A stretch of DNA of 6,012 bases, taken from NCBI GenBank assembly GCA_937895775.1, contig CALBLD010000304.1, positions 1-6,012 of the forward strand, written 5' to 3'. The stretch comes from an uncultured Clostridia bacterium (GTDB lineage Bacteria > Bacillota > Clostridia > Oscillospirales > CAG-272). The translations under genes and the position numbers were made by a program. The notes under the pieces are model-generated. The model ran no database searches, was not told where the DNA came from, and worked only from the letters and a program-made list of their open reading frames with translations. This document shows, piece after piece, positions 1 through 5,429 of the stretch (position 1 is the stretch's first letter; each line of letters opens with the position of its first letter).

Positions 1-180
1 AAATTCATACCGGATGCACTGGATAGACTTGACAGCGCGGGTATGCTTGCACCGGGAGCACTTGTCGTTTGTGAATCCGATTCGGATGAGCCGATGTCAC
101 ACCCCGGTATGACGCAAAAACGTTTTTCAAGATACGGCAGGGTATATATAACCCTGCTCGTGAAGGATGCCGATCAGTAA
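1..180 (+). CDS. rsmD: RsmD, 16S rRNA (guanine(966)-N(2))-methyltransferase, C-terminal end (partial)
   Basis: The reading frame is open from the first base and stops at TAA 178-180, giving the last 59 residues of a protein whose start lies outside the window. The visible part reads as the end of a Rossmann-fold methyltransferase: an L-x-P-G-A-L-V-V-C-E strand (around residues 16-25 of the fragment) and a terminal R-F-S-R-Y-G-R-V-Y-I-T-L-L segment. The latter matches the K-x-x-x-Y-G-x-T-x-[IVL] ending typical of RsmD (YhhF family), which methylates G966 of 16S rRNA in the small subunit. The SAM-binding and catalytic N-P-P-Y motifs are upstream and cannot be checked. coaD follows after 26 bases, and rsmD-coaD is a very common pair in Firmicutes, which supports the call. 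The two are probably co-transcribed. Confidence 0.82.
   Translation, partial: KFIPDALDRLDSAGMLAPGALVVCESDSDEPMSHPGMTQKRFSRYGRVYITLLVKDADQ
137..157 (+). other. Perfect 7-bp hairpin inside the rsmD 3' end
   Basis: GCAGGGT at 137-143 is the exact reverse complement of ACCCTGC at 151-157, with the 7-base loop ATATATA between them. It lies in coding sequence, 50 bases before the coaD start. There is no T-tract after it, so it is not a terminator. It could be an RNA structure near the coaD leader or a chance result of the codons used. Confidence 0.35.
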
Positions 181-206
181 AAAAAGACAGAATAAGGAGA
201 TTTGAT

Positions 207-662
207 ATGAAGGTATTGATTGCGGGAAGCTTTGATCCTCCGACCCTTGGTCATCTTGATATAATTACACGTGCCGCAACGCTTTTCGACAGCGTGATCG
301 TCGCCGTGTCGCCGAACAGCTCCAAGAGGTATATGTTTGATGTCGGTAAAAGGTGCGATATGCTGAACGCCTGTTGCTCACGGTTTGCCAATGTAACGGT
401 GGATGTGTGCGACTGCCTTGTCGCCGATTATGCGGCGACGCACGGCGTTGATGCGATAGTAAAGGGATTGCGCTCGGCAATCGATTTCGACTATGAGGCA
501 ACGCTTGACCGCGTCAATAAAACAGTAAGACCGATCGAAACACTGTTTCTGTCCGCATCTCCCGAGTTTTCCTATCTGTCCTCAACAGTTGCGCGCGAAA
601 TGATAAAATACGGTCGCAACATGTCGGATTACCTTCCGGAAGAGGTTGCCGCACTCATCTGA
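207..662 (+). CDS. coaD: CoaD, pantetheine-phosphate adenylyltransferase (PPAT)
   Basis: This is the cytoplasmic enzyme that transfers AMP from ATP to 4'-phosphopantetheine to give dephospho-CoA, the penultimate step of coenzyme A synthesis. The 151-residue product has the full nucleotidyltransferase signature: G7-S-F-D-P-P-T-L-G-H16 at the N-terminus (the T-x-G-H ATP-binding motif), the K40 region after the second strand, G87-L-R-S with D-F-D-Y-E following, and S125-S-T-V-A-R-E near the C-terminus (the family I-S-S-T-x-V-R motif). Its length is slightly under the usual 155-165 residues because the tail after the last helix is short, but no core motif is missing. The ATG at 207 is preceded by AAGGAG (194-199) at 7 bases, and the protein starts four residues before the first strand, as usual. 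It follows rsmD by 26 bases with no promoter visible between them. A strong terminator-like hairpin starts 21 bases after its stop. Confidence 0.96.
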   Translation: MKVLIAGSFDPPTLGHLDIITRAATLFDSVIVAVSPNSSKRYMFDVGKRCDMLNACCSRFANVTVDVCDCLVADYAATHGVDAIVKGLRSAIDFDYEATLDRVNKTVRPIETLFLSASPEFSYLSSTVAREMIKYGRNMSDYLPEEVAALI

Positions 663-682
663 TTTTAAATTTAAAAAAAACA

Positions 683-753
683 AAAAAACCGCCATTGCGT
701 TTGAAATTCTGAACAAAAACGGAATTTTTCAAGCGAGAAAATGGCGGTTTTTT
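683..753 (+). terminator. Long hairpin, probable (bidirectional) intrinsic terminator after coaD
   Basis: AAAAAACCGCCATT (683-696) pairs perfectly with AATGGCGGTTTTTT (740-753), a 14-bp outer stem with a GC core and a run of six Ts, followed by GC and six more Ts. Inside it a second stem forms: CG 698-699 with CG 734-735, then TTGAAATTC (701-709) with GAATTTTTCAA (722-732), with a 2-base bulge and a 12-base apical loop. The A-run on the left arm means it would also end transcription on the minus strand. It sits 21 bases after the coaD stop and before an independent promoter, the expected place for the end of the rsmD-coaD transcript. Confidence 0.8.
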
Positions 754-824
754 GCTTTTTTGTTTGCATTAAAAAACATTTGTTCGCAACTTTTGCGGCA
801 TAATACAAATGGCTGTTCTGTCGG

Positions 825-858
825 ACCGAAAAAAGCGGACTTTGAAGCTTTTTTTGGT
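825..858 (+). other. A/T-rich 12-bp hairpin just upstream of the mraZ promoter
   Basis: ACCGAAAAAAGC (825-836) pairs with GCTTTTTTTGGT (847-858) along 12 bp, with one G-T wobble and a 10-base loop (837-846). The T-run is inside the stem, so it is not a classical terminator, although it could back up the stronger one at 683-753. It ends 9 bases before the -35 box, so as DNA it could also act as an A-tract/UP-like or protein-binding element. Confidence 0.45.
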
Positions 859-867
859 GAAAATCTC

Positions 868-896
868 TTGCAATCCATGATCTTGTATACTATAAT
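868..896 (+). promoter_or_regulatory. Sigma-A promoter of the mraZ/dcw operon
   Basis: A -35 box TTGCAA (868-873; four of six to TTGACA) is followed after 17 bases by a perfect -10 box TATAAT (891-896). A second near-consensus hexamer, TATACT (886-891), overlaps it but has too short a spacer (12 bases). Transcription would begin near 903, giving a leader of about 60 bases before the GTG at 965. This is the only clear promoter before the dcw genes in the window. Confidence 0.8.
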
Positions 897-946
897 TATG
901 GCAACGGGTGGAGCGAAATACAATAAAAAACCTGTAAAATAACATG

Positions 947-976
947 AAAGTGGGGGAATATACAGTGGCAGAGTGG
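947..976 (+). promoter_or_regulatory. Candidate MraZ operator overlapping the mraZ start
   Basis: AAAGTGGGGG at 947-956 matches the AAAGTG[T/G] element described for MraZ of Mollicutes and contains the TGGG core described for the E. coli MraZ boxes. Two shorter AGTGG copies follow at 964-968 and 972-976. The spacing (15 and 8 bases) is not the regular spacing of the described operators, so only the first copy is a strong match. Its GGGGGA (952-957) also lies 7 bases before the GTG at 965 and would serve as the ribosome binding site, so the same bases may do both jobs. Confidence 0.5.
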
Positions 977-1405
977 CTGATCGGCAAACAAAGGCACACA
1001 ATAGATGATAAAAACCGCGTTTTTATTCCCTCAAAGTTTCTGAAAAAACTCGGCGAACGTATTTTTGTTACAAAGTCGCTGACAGGACGCTGTATAAGGA
1101 TATACAGCAAAGAAGGTTTCGACGAATATCTTACCGAAACGGTAAGCAAGCTACCGAAGGTCAAGGCAGGCGAGATGATATCATGGCTCGGCTCAAATTC
1201 GGAAGAACTTCCTGTTGATGCACAGGGTCGTATAGCACTCCCGGCGGAGTACAGGGATTTTGCGGGATTGAAAAAGAATGTCGTCAGCTCGGGCGCATTT
1301 GATTACGTCGAAATGTGGGACGAAGAAAGATTCGATAAGCAGAACACGGAAATGGATATTGACGGCATCCGCGCTTTGCTGGAAAGCAGAGAAGACGATG
1401 AGTGA
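965..1405 (+). CDS. mraZ: MraZ, transcriptional regulator of the division/cell wall cluster
   Basis: MraZ is a ring-forming DNA-binding protein of the SpoVT-AbrB fold that binds upstream of mraZ and regulates the dcw genes. Both half-repeats are visible: H11-T-I-D-D-K-N-R-V-F-I-P22 with S-K-F after it, and D85-A-Q-G-R-I-A-L-P93 followed by A-E-Y. The first repeat has N17 where the family usually has glycine (D-x-K-G-R). I chose the GTG at 965 (146 residues) because GGGGGA lies 7 bases upstream and it leaves a short lead of ten residues before the H-T-I-D motif, close to the family pattern. The in-frame ATG at 944 adds seven residues (M-K-V-G-E-Y-T) but has no ribosome binding site and would put the operator-like AAAGTGGGGG in the coding region. 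It is first in the dcw operon, behind its own promoter, and its end overlaps rsmH by 8 bases. The family call is firm; the start is less sure. Confidence 0.95.
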   Translation: MAEWLIGKQRHTIDDKNRVFIPSKFLKKLGERIFVTKSLTGRCIRIYSKEGFDEYLTETVSKLPKVKAGEMISWLGSNSEELPVDAQGRIALPAEYRDFAGLKKNVVSSGAFDYVEMWDEERFDKQNTEMDIDGIRALLESREDDE

Positions 1406-2330
1406 TTTCAATCATTACTCGGTAATGCTCGGCGAGGCTGTCGACGGACTGAAGGTCGGCGACGGAGTGTATGTTGACTGCACGGCGGGCGGCGGCGGTC
1501 ACAGCCTTGAAATAGTCAAAAGGATAAGAAACGGCAGACTCATCGCATTGGATCAGGATATGACCGCAATTGAGGCAGCAAAAAGACGGCTTGCCGATTA
1601 TGCTGACAAGACCGAATTTATAAACGGCAATTTTGAAAATATCGGAGAGCTTCTGGACAGGGCGTCGGTTGATAAGATATCGGGCGCGATAATCGATCTC
1701 GGCGTATCTTCTTATCAGCTTGATACACCCGAGAGAGGTTTTTCGTACAAATATGACGCACCTCTCGATATGAGGATGGATGAGAGCGCATCGCTTACCG
1801 CGTATGACGTTGTGAACGGATATGACGAATCCGAACTGAGACGGATACTTTATAACTACGGAGAAGAGCAGTTTGCCCCCTCGATTGCGGCGGCGATTGT
1901 GAAAAAACGTGCTGTCGAGCCGATACGGACAACCCTTGAGCTTGTCGATGTAATAAGATCGGCTATGCCTCAGAGAGCGGTTGTGACCGGGCATCATCCC
2001 GCAAAGCGCAGCTTTCAGGCGATACGCATTGAGGTAAATCATGAGCTTGCTGTCATCGAGCCTGCAATACGCGCACTTGTCGAGAGACTCTCACCCGGCG
2101 GTCGTATTGCCGTTATAACCTTCCATTCGCTTGAAGACCGCATAGTGAAACAGACATTCGCATCCCTCGCACAAGGGTGTACATGTCCGAAATCGTTCCC
2201 CGTATGCGTCTGCGGGAACAAACCGAAAATCAGACAGGTAAATAAAAAACCGATTCTTCCGTCCGCGGAGGAACTGGAAGTCAATCCGAGATCAAGAAGT
2301 GCAAAATTAAGGATAGCCGAAAAAATATAG
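1398..2330 (+). CDS. rsmH: RsmH (MraW), 16S rRNA (cytosine(1402)-N(4))-methyltransferase
   Basis: RsmH uses S-adenosylmethionine to methylate N4 of C1402 in 16S rRNA, in the decoding P site. The 310-residue product, a typical length, shows H6-Y-S-V-M-L-G-E at the N-terminus, the SAM-binding loop V26-D-C-T-A-G-G-G-G-H35, the acidic L-D-Q-D turn after the next strand, and the family signature D100-L-G-V-S-S-x-Q-L-D with R-G-F-S and P-L-D-M-R-M-D128. Further on are R204-S-F-Q-A-I-R-I-E-V-N214 and F-H-S-L-E-D-R. Four cysteines (261, 263, 270, 272) in a C-x-C-x6-C-x-C layout near the end could hold a metal; similar cysteines occur in other Firmicutes RsmH. The ATG at 1398 overlaps the mraZ stop (ATGAGTGA), so translation is probably coupled. 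The only ribosome binding signal is a weak purine run, GAGAAG at 1389-1394. The frame stays open upstream inside mraZ, but family alignment supports 1398. Confidence 0.96.
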   Translation: MSDFNHYSVMLGEAVDGLKVGDGVYVDCTAGGGGHSLEIVKRIRNGRLIALDQDMTAIEAAKRRLADYADKTEFINGNFENIGELLDRASVDKISGAIIDLGVSSYQLDTPERGFSYKYDAPLDMRMDESASLTAYDVVNGYDESELRRILYNYGEEQFAPSIAAAIVKKRAVEPIRTTLELVDVIRSAMPQRAVVTGHHPAKRSFQAIRIEVNHELAVIEPAIRALVERLSPGGRIAVITFHSLEDRIVKQTFASLAQGCTCPKSFPVCVCGNKPKIRQVNKKPILPSAEELEVNPRSRSAKLRIAEKI

Positions 2331-2331
2331 C

Positions 2332-2338
2332 AAGAGGT
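2332..2338 (+). promoter_or_regulatory. Ribosome binding site that sets the start of the FtsL-like gene
   Basis: AAGAGGT lies directly after the rsmH stop. It is 8 bases from the ATG at 2347 but only 2 bases from an in-frame GTG at 2341, so it favours the ATG and a product two residues shorter than the longest possible frame. Confidence 0.6.
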
Positions 2339-2346
2339 ATGTGCAG

Positions 2347-2961
2347 ATGGCAAGAACCGACAGAAATCTTGATGTAGATCTTGATTTTTCGAAGATTAAG
2401 TATGACAGTACAGACAACGGTAAAAAGGTTGATTCTGTTAATATAGATAATAATGATATAGACGGTAAGGCTCCGGTGGTGATAACCGATACTACCGTCG
2501 GATATCGACGTGCGAAATCGGCTTCGTCGAAAAAGAGAAGCAAAGAGCGCGTAATGAAATCAAAAAGCAGAAAACATTCGGTTTTCGGAGTGATTGTTGT
2601 TTGTATGATACTTGCCGTGATGCTCGTTATGATGGTGCAGGGCAGAGTTGAGATAAGCGAGACATCGATGAAAATATCCGATCTCAAGAATCAGCTTTCA
2701 AAACTTGAGAAAGAAAGAAACGATCTGAATTCCCAGATCGAATCCAAACTTGATATGCTTGAGGTTGAAAAGTACGCACAGGATTCGGGCATGGTAAAGG
2801 AATCATCGGTAAAGCAGGTCCATGTCAATGCCTCGTCGGACGATGATGTCGAGATATACGAATCCGAGGATACGGTTATGGACGGCTTTTTCGGTACCAT
2901 CCTGTCTGCGATATCAGATTCGTTTCTCAGAACATGGAATACTATAAGCAAATCCGAATAA
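2347..2961 (+). CDS. ftsL: FtsL-like single-pass division protein with long N- and C-terminal extensions
   Basis: Its place between rsmH and the class B PBP is the standard place of ftsL, and the layout fits a septum-initiator protein. There is a charged cytoplasmic N-terminus of about 78 residues ending in a strongly basic stretch (roughly 56-78, K/R/S-rich), one membrane segment (about 79-98, V-F-G-V-I-V-V-C-M), and then a coiled coil (about 103-142). The coiled coil has a/d positions I110, L113, L117, L120, L127, I131 and L138, and ends in an E-x-x-A-Q-x-S-G-M motif near 141-149, like the FtsL/DivIC family. In that family the protein joins DivIC and DivIB and activates FtsW and the class B PBP at the septum. 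At 204 residues it is well above the usual 100-130: besides the long N-terminus there is a 54-residue C-terminal tail, acidic around 165-178 and then amphipathic (about 179-200). It starts 16 bases after rsmH. FtsL sequences are very divergent, so the call rests on position and topology more than on residues. Confidence 0.75.
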   Translation: MARTDRNLDVDLDFSKIKYDSTDNGKKVDSVNIDNNDIDGKAPVVITDTTVGYRRAKSASSKKRSKERVMKSKSRKHSVFGVIVVCMILAVMLVMMVQGRVEISETSMKISDLKNQLSKLEKERNDLNSQIESKLDMLEVEKYAQDSGMVKESSVKQVHVNASSDDDVEIYESEDTVMDGFFGTILSAISDSFLRTWNTISKSE

Positions 2962-2980
2962 AATTGTATGGGCAATCTTT

Positions 2981-3007
2981 GAGAGTGGGGCATCTGACCG
3001 TACTCTC
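2981..3007 (+). other. Hairpin in the ftsL-PBP gap, possible weak terminator or attenuator
   Basis: GAGAGT (2981-2986) pairs with ACTCTC (3002-3007) across a 15-base loop. A G-T pair and two G-C pairs can extend it inward with one mismatch. It is followed by TATTTTG, a poor T-run, so full termination is unlikely. It lies in the longest gap of the dcw part (87 bases, 2962-3048) and could modulate read-through into the PBP gene or mark an RNA-processing site. The left arm contains AGTGGGG (2984-2990), also found at the mraZ start. Confidence 0.4.
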
Positions 3008-3048
3008 TATTTTGCATTGATGATAAAAAACAGAAAGGAGCACCGCCG

Positions 3049-5379
3049 ATGGAAAAGAGAAAAATGCGTGAGATCGATTTCCGCTGTATAATGCTCATGT
3101 CGGTTATGCTTCTGATGTGCGTGATTCTCGTGTCAAAGCTTTTTGATCTGCAGATACGCCGCTATGACGAATACCAGAACAAGGTAATCGATAATATTCA
3201 GCAGGAGACAGAGGTGCCTGCCGAACGCGGGATGATATACGACCGCAATATGGTGGCACTTGCAACGAATGTCACGACTTACAGGCTGTTTGTATCTCCG
3301 AATGATATAATCAAGATCGGAAGCGGCAAATTCGTCAAGAAGGACGGAATGAAACAGGATGAAGTCGATCGCGGACAAAAACAGACTGCCGATGAGCAGA
3401 TAAAACTTGTCGCCGAAAAGCTTGCGGAGATTGAAGGACTCGGACTGAATGCCGAGGATATAATTGCTCAGATCAACAAGTACAGTACGAGAAAAGATAC
3501 GACGCTCGTTAAAAATGTGGATGTCGATACCGCCGAGATCGTCCGTAAGGCGATAAGCGATAACGAATTCAATACACAGGTGTATCTTCAGGCTACAACA
3601 AAACGGTATTATCCCTACGGAAGTCTTGCGGCATCGGTCATAGGTCTTACCGGAACCGACGGGGGACTTATCGGTCTTGAACTCAAATACAACAGCTATC
3701 TCACAGGTACGCCCGGAAGATATATATCGAATAAGAATGCACAGAGTCAGAACCTGCCGTCCCAGTATAATATGTATATCGAACCGGAGGACGGACTGAA
3801 TGTTGTTTCGACAATAGACATAACAATACAGAATATACTTGAGCAGCAGCTCAAGCAGACGTATACCGATTCCAAAGCCGCAGAGCGTGTGACCGGGATT
3901 GTGATGAATCCGAACAACGGTGAAGTGTACGGCATGGCGACGTATCCGAACTTTGACCTCAATGATCCGTATAAGCTCACCGAAGAGTTTGCGACCATGT
4001 ACGATGAGTGGAAGTACGATCCGCAGCTGTCGCAGGGAAAGACAGAGGAAGAAGCCAAGAATGATTACTTCTGGACCCTTGTGTATAAAATGTGGAATAA
4101 TAAGGCGGTAAACGACCTGTACGAACCCGGATCGACATTTAAAATGATAACTACCGCTGTGGCACTTGAAGAAAAAGCGGTTTCCTTCAGCGACAGATTC
4201 ACATGTACCGGAAGTCTGACGGTTGCCGGGGCGAGAATCCACTGCCATAAGGCGGGCGGACACGGTACCAATACATTTGACAGAATGCTTCAGGCATCCT
4301 GTAACCCGACGATAATGCAGGTGGCGGCAAGAATCGGGTCAAAGAGCTTTTATAAATATTTTGAGGCATTTGGTTATACGTCGAAGACCGGAGTCGATCT
4401 TCCGGGTGAAAGCGCGGGACTTTATGTAAAGGCATCCGGAATGAACGCGGTCGAACTTGCATGCTACAGCTTCGGTCAGACCTTCAAGACGACCCCGATC
4501 CAGCAGATAACGGCAATAAGCGCAGTAGCGAACGGGGGTTATCTCGTGACGCCTCACCTTGCAAGAGCACTGACCGATAAAAACGGTAATGAAGTAGTGA
4601 CATTTGACGCGGGAGTGAAGCGGCAGGTGGTAAGCAACTCGGTCAGTAAATCGATAATGGCGGTTCTTCAGGACGGCGTGTCGAGCGGAAACGGCGTTGC
4701 AAACGCATATATTGCAGGCTACCGCGTGGCGGCAAAGACGGGTACATCGCAGAAGCGTGACGTTGAGGATCAGACTGCACGCGTCGGCTCGTGCGTTGCA
4801 GTAGCCCCCGCCGACGATCCGCAGATATGCGTGATAATTATTGTTGACGAGCCGCAGATAAACAATAAATACGGAGCGAACGTTGCCGCTCCATATGTTG
4901 CTTCGGTGATGTCTCAGGTTTTGCCCTATCTCGGAGTCGAACGCGTTTACTCGGAGGACGAAATGTCCCGTATTGCGGTAAAGGTCAGAAATTTCGGCGG
5001 ATTTGAGGTCGAAAAAGCCATTTCCGAGCTGAAAAAGTCAAAACTGTCATATGAGGTGATCGGTGACGGCAATACCGTTATCGGTCAGATTCCCGCCGCG
5101 GGCGAGTATGTCACCAACATAAACGGAAAGGTAATACTGTATACCGGAAATGCACAGAAGCCGGCACCGGTTACCGTTCCGAATATAACCGGACAGTCGG
5201 CGGCAGTAGCAATCAAACAGCTCTATGCCCTCGGATTCAATGTGTATATTGAGGGAACAACAAATTACGGTAAGGGAAACGGAGCGACGGTCATATCGCA
5301 GAGTATTGCAGCCGGCGAACGAGCCGAATACGGAAGCGTTATAAAGATCGTCTGCCGTTATCTTGACGGAAGCGACTGA
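3049..5379 (+). CDS. ftsI: Class B penicillin-binding protein with two PASTA domains (FtsI/PBP2B or SpoVD type)
   Basis: This is a membrane-anchored D,D-transpeptidase that cross-links septal peptidoglycan. The 776-residue protein has a short basic N-terminus, one membrane segment (about 13-32), and the dimerisation domain beginning with P57-A-E-R-G-M-I-Y-D-R-N67. The transpeptidase domain has all three catalytic motifs: S362-T-F-K365 (acyl-ester serine, in Y-E-P-G-S-T-F-K), S417-C-N419 and K563-T-G-T-S567. The H-K-A-G-G-H-G stretch before S-C-N is typical of the group. Two PASTA repeats close the protein (about 644-702 and 707-772). Two repeats fit B. subtilis PBP2B better than SpoVD, which has one. 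In many Clostridia, however, the PBP at this spot is SpoVD, so the division versus sporulation role is open. It is longer than most (about 580-720), mainly from the PASTA tail and a charged insert around 315-350. ATG 3049 has AAAGGAG (3034-3040) at 8 bases. Its neighbours, the FtsL-like gene and murE, support a dcw role. Confidence 0.93.
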   Translation: MEKRKMREIDFRCIMLMSVMLLMCVILVSKLFDLQIRRYDEYQNKVIDNIQQETEVPAERGMIYDRNMVALATNVTTYRLFVSPNDIIKIGSGKFVKKDGMKQDEVDRGQKQTADEQIKLVAEKLAEIEGLGLNAEDIIAQINKYSTRKDTTLVKNVDVDTAEIVRKAISDNEFNTQVYLQATTKRYYPYGSLAASVIGLTGTDGGLIGLELKYNSYLTGTPGRYISNKNAQSQNLPSQYNMYIEPEDGLNVVSTIDITIQNILEQQLKQTYTDSKAAERVTGIVMNPNNGEVYGMATYPNFDLNDPYKLTEEFATMYDEWKYDPQLSQGKTEEEAKNDYFWTLVYKMWNNKAVNDLYEPGSTFKMITTAVALEEKAVSFSDRFTCTGSLTVAGARIHCHKAGGHGTNTFDRMLQASCNPTIMQVAARIGSKSFYKYFEAFGYTSKTGVDLPGESAGLYVKASGMNAVELACYSFGQTFKTTPIQQITAISAVANGGYLVTPHLARALTDKNGNEVVTFDAGVKRQVVSNSVSKSIMAVLQDGVSSGNGVANAYIAGYRVAAKTGTSQKRDVEDQTARVGSCVAVAPADDPQICVIIIVDEPQINNKYGANVAAPYVASVMSQVLPYLGVERVYSEDEMSRIAVKVRNFGGFEVEKAISELKKSKLSYEVIGDGNTVIGQIPAAGEYVTNINGKVILYTGNAQKPAPVTVPNITGQSAAVAIKQLYALGFNVYIEGTTNYGKGNGATVISQSIAAGERAEYGSVIKIVCRYLDGSD

Positions 5380-5411
5380 CGGTAAAATCGTAAATCGCTG
5401 TCAAATTCATT

Positions 5412-5425
5412 CTGAAAGGATTCAG
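5412..5425 (+). promoter_or_regulatory. murE ribosome binding site in the loop of a small hairpin
   Basis: CTGAA (5412-5416) and TTCAG (5421-5425) form a 5-bp stem whose 4-base loop is AGGA, the core of the AAAGGA ribosome binding site. The site is 9 bases from the ATG at 5430. The stem is weak, so it may be a chance arrangement, but the core is exposed rather than masked. Confidence 0.4.
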
Positions 5426-5429
5426 TCTT

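Larger units (their letters stand above)
663..943. other. Gene-free interval between coaD and mraZ
   Basis: I see no supportable gene in these 281 bases. Open frames that cross it encode lysine- and phenylalanine-rich or otherwise unrecognisable products caused by the A- and T-runs, and none has a convincing ribosome binding site. It holds the terminator hairpin (683-753), a small CGCAA/TTGCG hairpin (785-797), a second A/T-rich hairpin (825-858) and the promoter at 868-896. The untranslated leader of the dcw transcript would occupy roughly 903-964. Confidence 0.7.

Noticed and set aside
785..797. Small CGCAA/TTGCG hairpin in the coaD-mraZ gap
   Set aside because: A 5-bp stem with a 3-base loop and no T-run is easily found by chance, and the CATAAT after it (799-804) has no well-spaced -35 box.
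646..942. Open frame of 98 codons across the coaD-mraZ gap on the + strand
   Set aside because: It starts inside coaD, runs through the terminator hairpin and the promoter, is rich in K and F from the A- and T-runs, and has no recognisable domain or ribosome binding site.
903..964. Riboswitch or T-box in the dcw leader
   Set aside because: The leader is only about 60 bases, with no specifier-loop, T-box sequence or conserved riboswitch core that I can recognise.
769..1164. Minus-strand open frame over the mraZ promoter and 5' half
   Set aside because: It is antisense to mraZ, has no family resemblance, and its composition is explained by the overlapping real gene and the A/T-rich gap.
1284..2042. 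Minus-strand open frame (252 codons) opposite mraZ and rsmH
   Set aside because: It is the shadow of the highly conserved rsmH; there is no start signal and no recognisable domain.
2979..3006. Possible promoter before the PBP gene (TTGAGA, 16 bases, TACTCT)
   Set aside because: The -10 hexamer matches the consensus poorly and the region is better explained by the GAGAGT/ACTCTC hairpin.
3133..4263. Long minus-strand open frame (376 codons) opposite the PBP gene
   Set aside because: The opposite frame encodes a complete class B PBP with all catalytic motifs. The antisense product is rich in R, H, I and C without domain features, a typical shadow.
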